DNA from: Bacteroidia bacterium
GTDB lineage: Bacteria > Bacteroidota > Bacteroidia > J057 > JADKCL01
Direction of reading: 5' to 3'
DNA length: 64,000 nt
NCBI GenBank assembly: GCA_020635905.1
Contig: JACJYV010000003.1
Location: 744,001-808,000, forward strand
Position 1 is the stretch's first letter, and each line of letters starts with the position of its first letter. A model generated the notes under the pieces. The model was not told the origin of the DNA and searched no databases. It saw only the letters and a program-made list of their open reading frames with translations. Made by a program: the position numbers and the translations under genes. Positions 62,491 through 64,000 of this stretch are shown piece after piece.

Positions 62491-62520
62491 GGGAGTCCCG
62501 ACCCGAGACTCCCTTTTTTT
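62491..62520. terminator. Hairpin terminator between the T9SS gene and the DUF4157 gene
   Basis: GGGAGTC (62491-62497) pairs with GACTCCC (62507-62513) around a 9-nt loop. A residues precede and eight T follow, so it can end transcription from both sides. It probably serves the convergent genes 59636-62152 and 62536-63909. Confidence 0.85.
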
Positions 62521-62535
62521 TGTACAAAGTAACGC

Positions 62536-63909
62536 TTATTTTTTCTTGGTAATGAGCACCTGCAGGTCGTTGCGGTCGCGGTCGGTCCAGTCTTCTGAAC
62601 GGATGAGCCACTTGTTTTTGCTTTCCTGGGTGCAGAGCATTTTGGAGTGTTCCCAACCTGCTTTGGCGTCGGCGCCCTGGGTGTTGTGATCGATGCGGAT
62701 GCGCCACTGATTGCCTTTGCTGGCTTTGCCGGTCACACCAAATGAGGTGCCGGGGGTGCCGGGATAGTACCCGTTGCCGCTCTCGGCATTCCAGATTTTG
62801 ACCCGTTGACCAAAACCGGCGGACTTGCCCACTACAGTGACTTCGTACTCGCCTGATCCAAAACGGGGATTTTCCTGCATACGGGCGTCCCAGGTGGAGT
62901 CGATATCGGCGCCGAAGACTTTTTTCTCGGTCATGGCACCTTCGTTGCCCCACAGATCCTGTCCGTCCTGGTCATCGAGCAGACGGGTATATCCGTTCAT
63001 GATCGAGGATTCGAGCAGGAGTTTGTAGTGATCGGTCTGGCTGTCGCGGGCCTTTTCGTAGCGGTCCATGTCACCGCGGGCGATGCGAATGATCTCAGAA
63101 TTGACCCCGTCGCGGAAGCTGTCGCTGGACTTGCTCATTTTGTAGGGGCGCAATTCGGGTCCCTGGCCCCACTGCACATCTGAATGAATGTTGCGGGCGG
63201 TGTCGCCCTGGTTGGTGCCAAAGATGTTGAGGTATTTTACCAGGCGCGGGTCGTTGTCGGCTTTGGAAAGCTCGTTGGCCACGAAAGAGGTAAATTTGGG
63301 ATAATCTTTCTGGTCGCTGTCGCGCACTTTGAAGCGCTGGACGGGAGCGTTTTTCTTTTGAGATACGTTGGAGCCACCGCTTTTTTGCTGTACAGGTGAG
63401 AAACTGGATTTCTCACCTGCGGCAGCTTTGGCGCCCATTTGGTCGGCTTCGTTTTCGAGGCCGGCGGCATCGTTGAGGGGCATGCCTCCCACTTCGTTAT
63501 TGGCGGCCACGCGGCCTTCTTTTTGCTGTTTGACGTGGGCCAGCTCGTGACCGATCAGCTTTTGTCCCGAACTGGTTTCGGGATTGAACTGTCCGGGGGC
63601 GAAATGCACATCGTTGCCCTGGGTATAGGCGAGGGCGCCGATCGACTCGGCCTGGTTGGAGTTGGCGTGTACATTGACATCGCTGAAATCCGTGCCCATG
63701 GATGATTCCATTTTGGCCTGCACACTTTCAGGTAATTTGGCGGATGAACTTCCGCTGTTGGCTACCTGGTTTTCTTCTCTTTTTCCTGAAAATTTTGCCT
63801 GGATGGCAGCGGCTTCGGGTGAAAAGCCGGGAGGAGTCATGGTGCGGGTTGTGTCTTCCCGTCGCATGTTTTTTTCCTCTTTTAACTGGGTTAAGAGTGT
63901 TTTACTCAT
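62536..63909 (-). CDS. DUF4157 (eCIS core) protein with an unassigned C-terminal domain
   Basis: A 457-residue protein with a disordered N-terminus and a DUF4157 domain (about 60-140): LPESVQAKMESSMGTDFSDV, NVHANSNQAE, GNDVHFAPGQF and a zinc-peptidase-like HELAHVKQQ. DUF4157 is a marker of proteins linked to extracellular contractile injection systems and of Bacteroidota polymorphic effectors. The C-terminal half (about 190-457) starts after PVQRFKVRD, has many charged residues and ends in strands with a Lys-rich tail. I do not recognise its fold. No sheath, tube or baseplate gene is seen in this window. If it is an effector, the C-terminal half is the likely payload. Confidence 0.8.
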   Translation of the reverse strand: MSKTLLTQLKEEKNMRREDTTRTMTPPGFSPEAAAIQAKFSGKREENQVANSGSSSAKLPESVQAKMESSMGTDFSDVNVHANSNQAESIGALAYTQGNDVHFAPGQFNPETSSGQKLIGHELAHVKQQKEGRVAANNEVGGMPLNDAAGLENEADQMGAKAAAGEKSSFSPVQQKSGGSNVSQKKNAPVQRFKVRDSDQKDYPKFTSFVANELSKADNDPRLVKYLNIFGTNQGDTARNIHSDVQWGQGPELRPYKMSKSSDSFRDGVNSEIIRIARGDMDRYEKARDSQTDHYKLLLESSIMNGYTRLLDDQDGQDLWGNEGAMTEKKVFGADIDSTWDARMQENPRFGSGEYEVTVVGKSAGFGQRVKIWNAESGNGYYPGTPGTSFGVTGKASKGNQWRIRIDHNTQGADAKAGWEHSKMLCTQESKNKWLIRSEDWTDRDRNDLQVLITKKK

Positions 63910-64000
63910 AGTGGGTCGATCAATTTCAAGGGTTGAGGTTTGGTTCTCACCCTAAGATTTGCAAAAAATAGGAAAAAGTTGGGAGAATGCCCAAGGGAAT

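Noticed and set aside
62536..63909. A contractile injection system locus
   Set aside because: Only the DUF4157 protein is present. No sheath, tube, baseplate or AAA ATPase gene of that type is in the window.

Overview
The window looks like chromosomal DNA of a Bacteroidota bacterium. Three large exported proteins end in type IX secretion (T9SS) sorting domains (9251-10582, 22288-28353, 59636-62152). Two promoters match the Bacteroidota pattern TTG-N19-TAnnTTTG (before asnB and before a small membrane protein). SprB-like repeats, outer-membrane barrels and LytS/LytTR signalling proteins also fit. A complex surface-living lineage such as the Saprospiria is plausible, but that is inference. No rRNA, tRNA or CRISPR array was seen.

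Left part (1-14.9 kb): the tail of an uncharacterised gene; a lipoxygenase; a giant kinase-ATPase-GAF-adenylate cyclase protein followed 36 bp later by a membrane-anchored catalase-related haemoprotein of the coral allene oxide synthase type; an exported deiodinase-like redoxin; asnB; a small barrel protein; and an ECF sigma factor with a membrane protein and a CpxP-like protein. The lipoxygenase and the catalase-related protein are the two halves of an oxylipin pathway known elsewhere as fusions.

Envelope operon (15.5-28.4 kb): five tightly packed genes, three junctions overlapping by 4 bp. They encode a protein with three TIR-like domains, a membrane-spanning nSTAND ATPase with a WD40 propeller, an outer-membrane barrel, a propeller lipoprotein and a 2021-residue T9SS adhesin. 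Together they could reach from the cell surface to the cytoplasm. This is the best candidate for an undescribed system.

Middle (28.4-42.4 kb): an ATP/ADP-translocase-like membrane protein with HEAT repeats and a cyclic-nucleotide-binding-like tail; a membrane protein; a hybrid sensor kinase; a TPR histidine kinase; a TPR LytS-type kinase with its LytTR regulator; and a glycine-rich RRM protein.

Pyrimidine cluster (42.4-57.7 kb, minus strand): cytosine deaminase, PreA, PreT, beta-ureidopropionase, dihydropyrimidinase, an NCS1 transporter, a class III aminotransferase and MmsA. They make a complete route from imported cytosine or uracil to acetyl-CoA. The cluster is broken by passengers: a GxxExxY gene, a YD-repeat protein bracketed by inverted copies of a GC-rich repeat, a DUF3800 pseudogene, and two orphan antitoxins beside a perfect 52-bp duplication of the dihydropyrimidinase 3' end.

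Right part (57.7-64 kb): a sphingomyelinase-like lipoprotein, a T9SS surface protein and a DUF4157 (eCIS-core) protein, separated by dispersed repeats. Two repeat families were found by eye: a GC-rich element of about 115 bp (four copies) and a 120-bp element with terminal inverted repeats (two copies).
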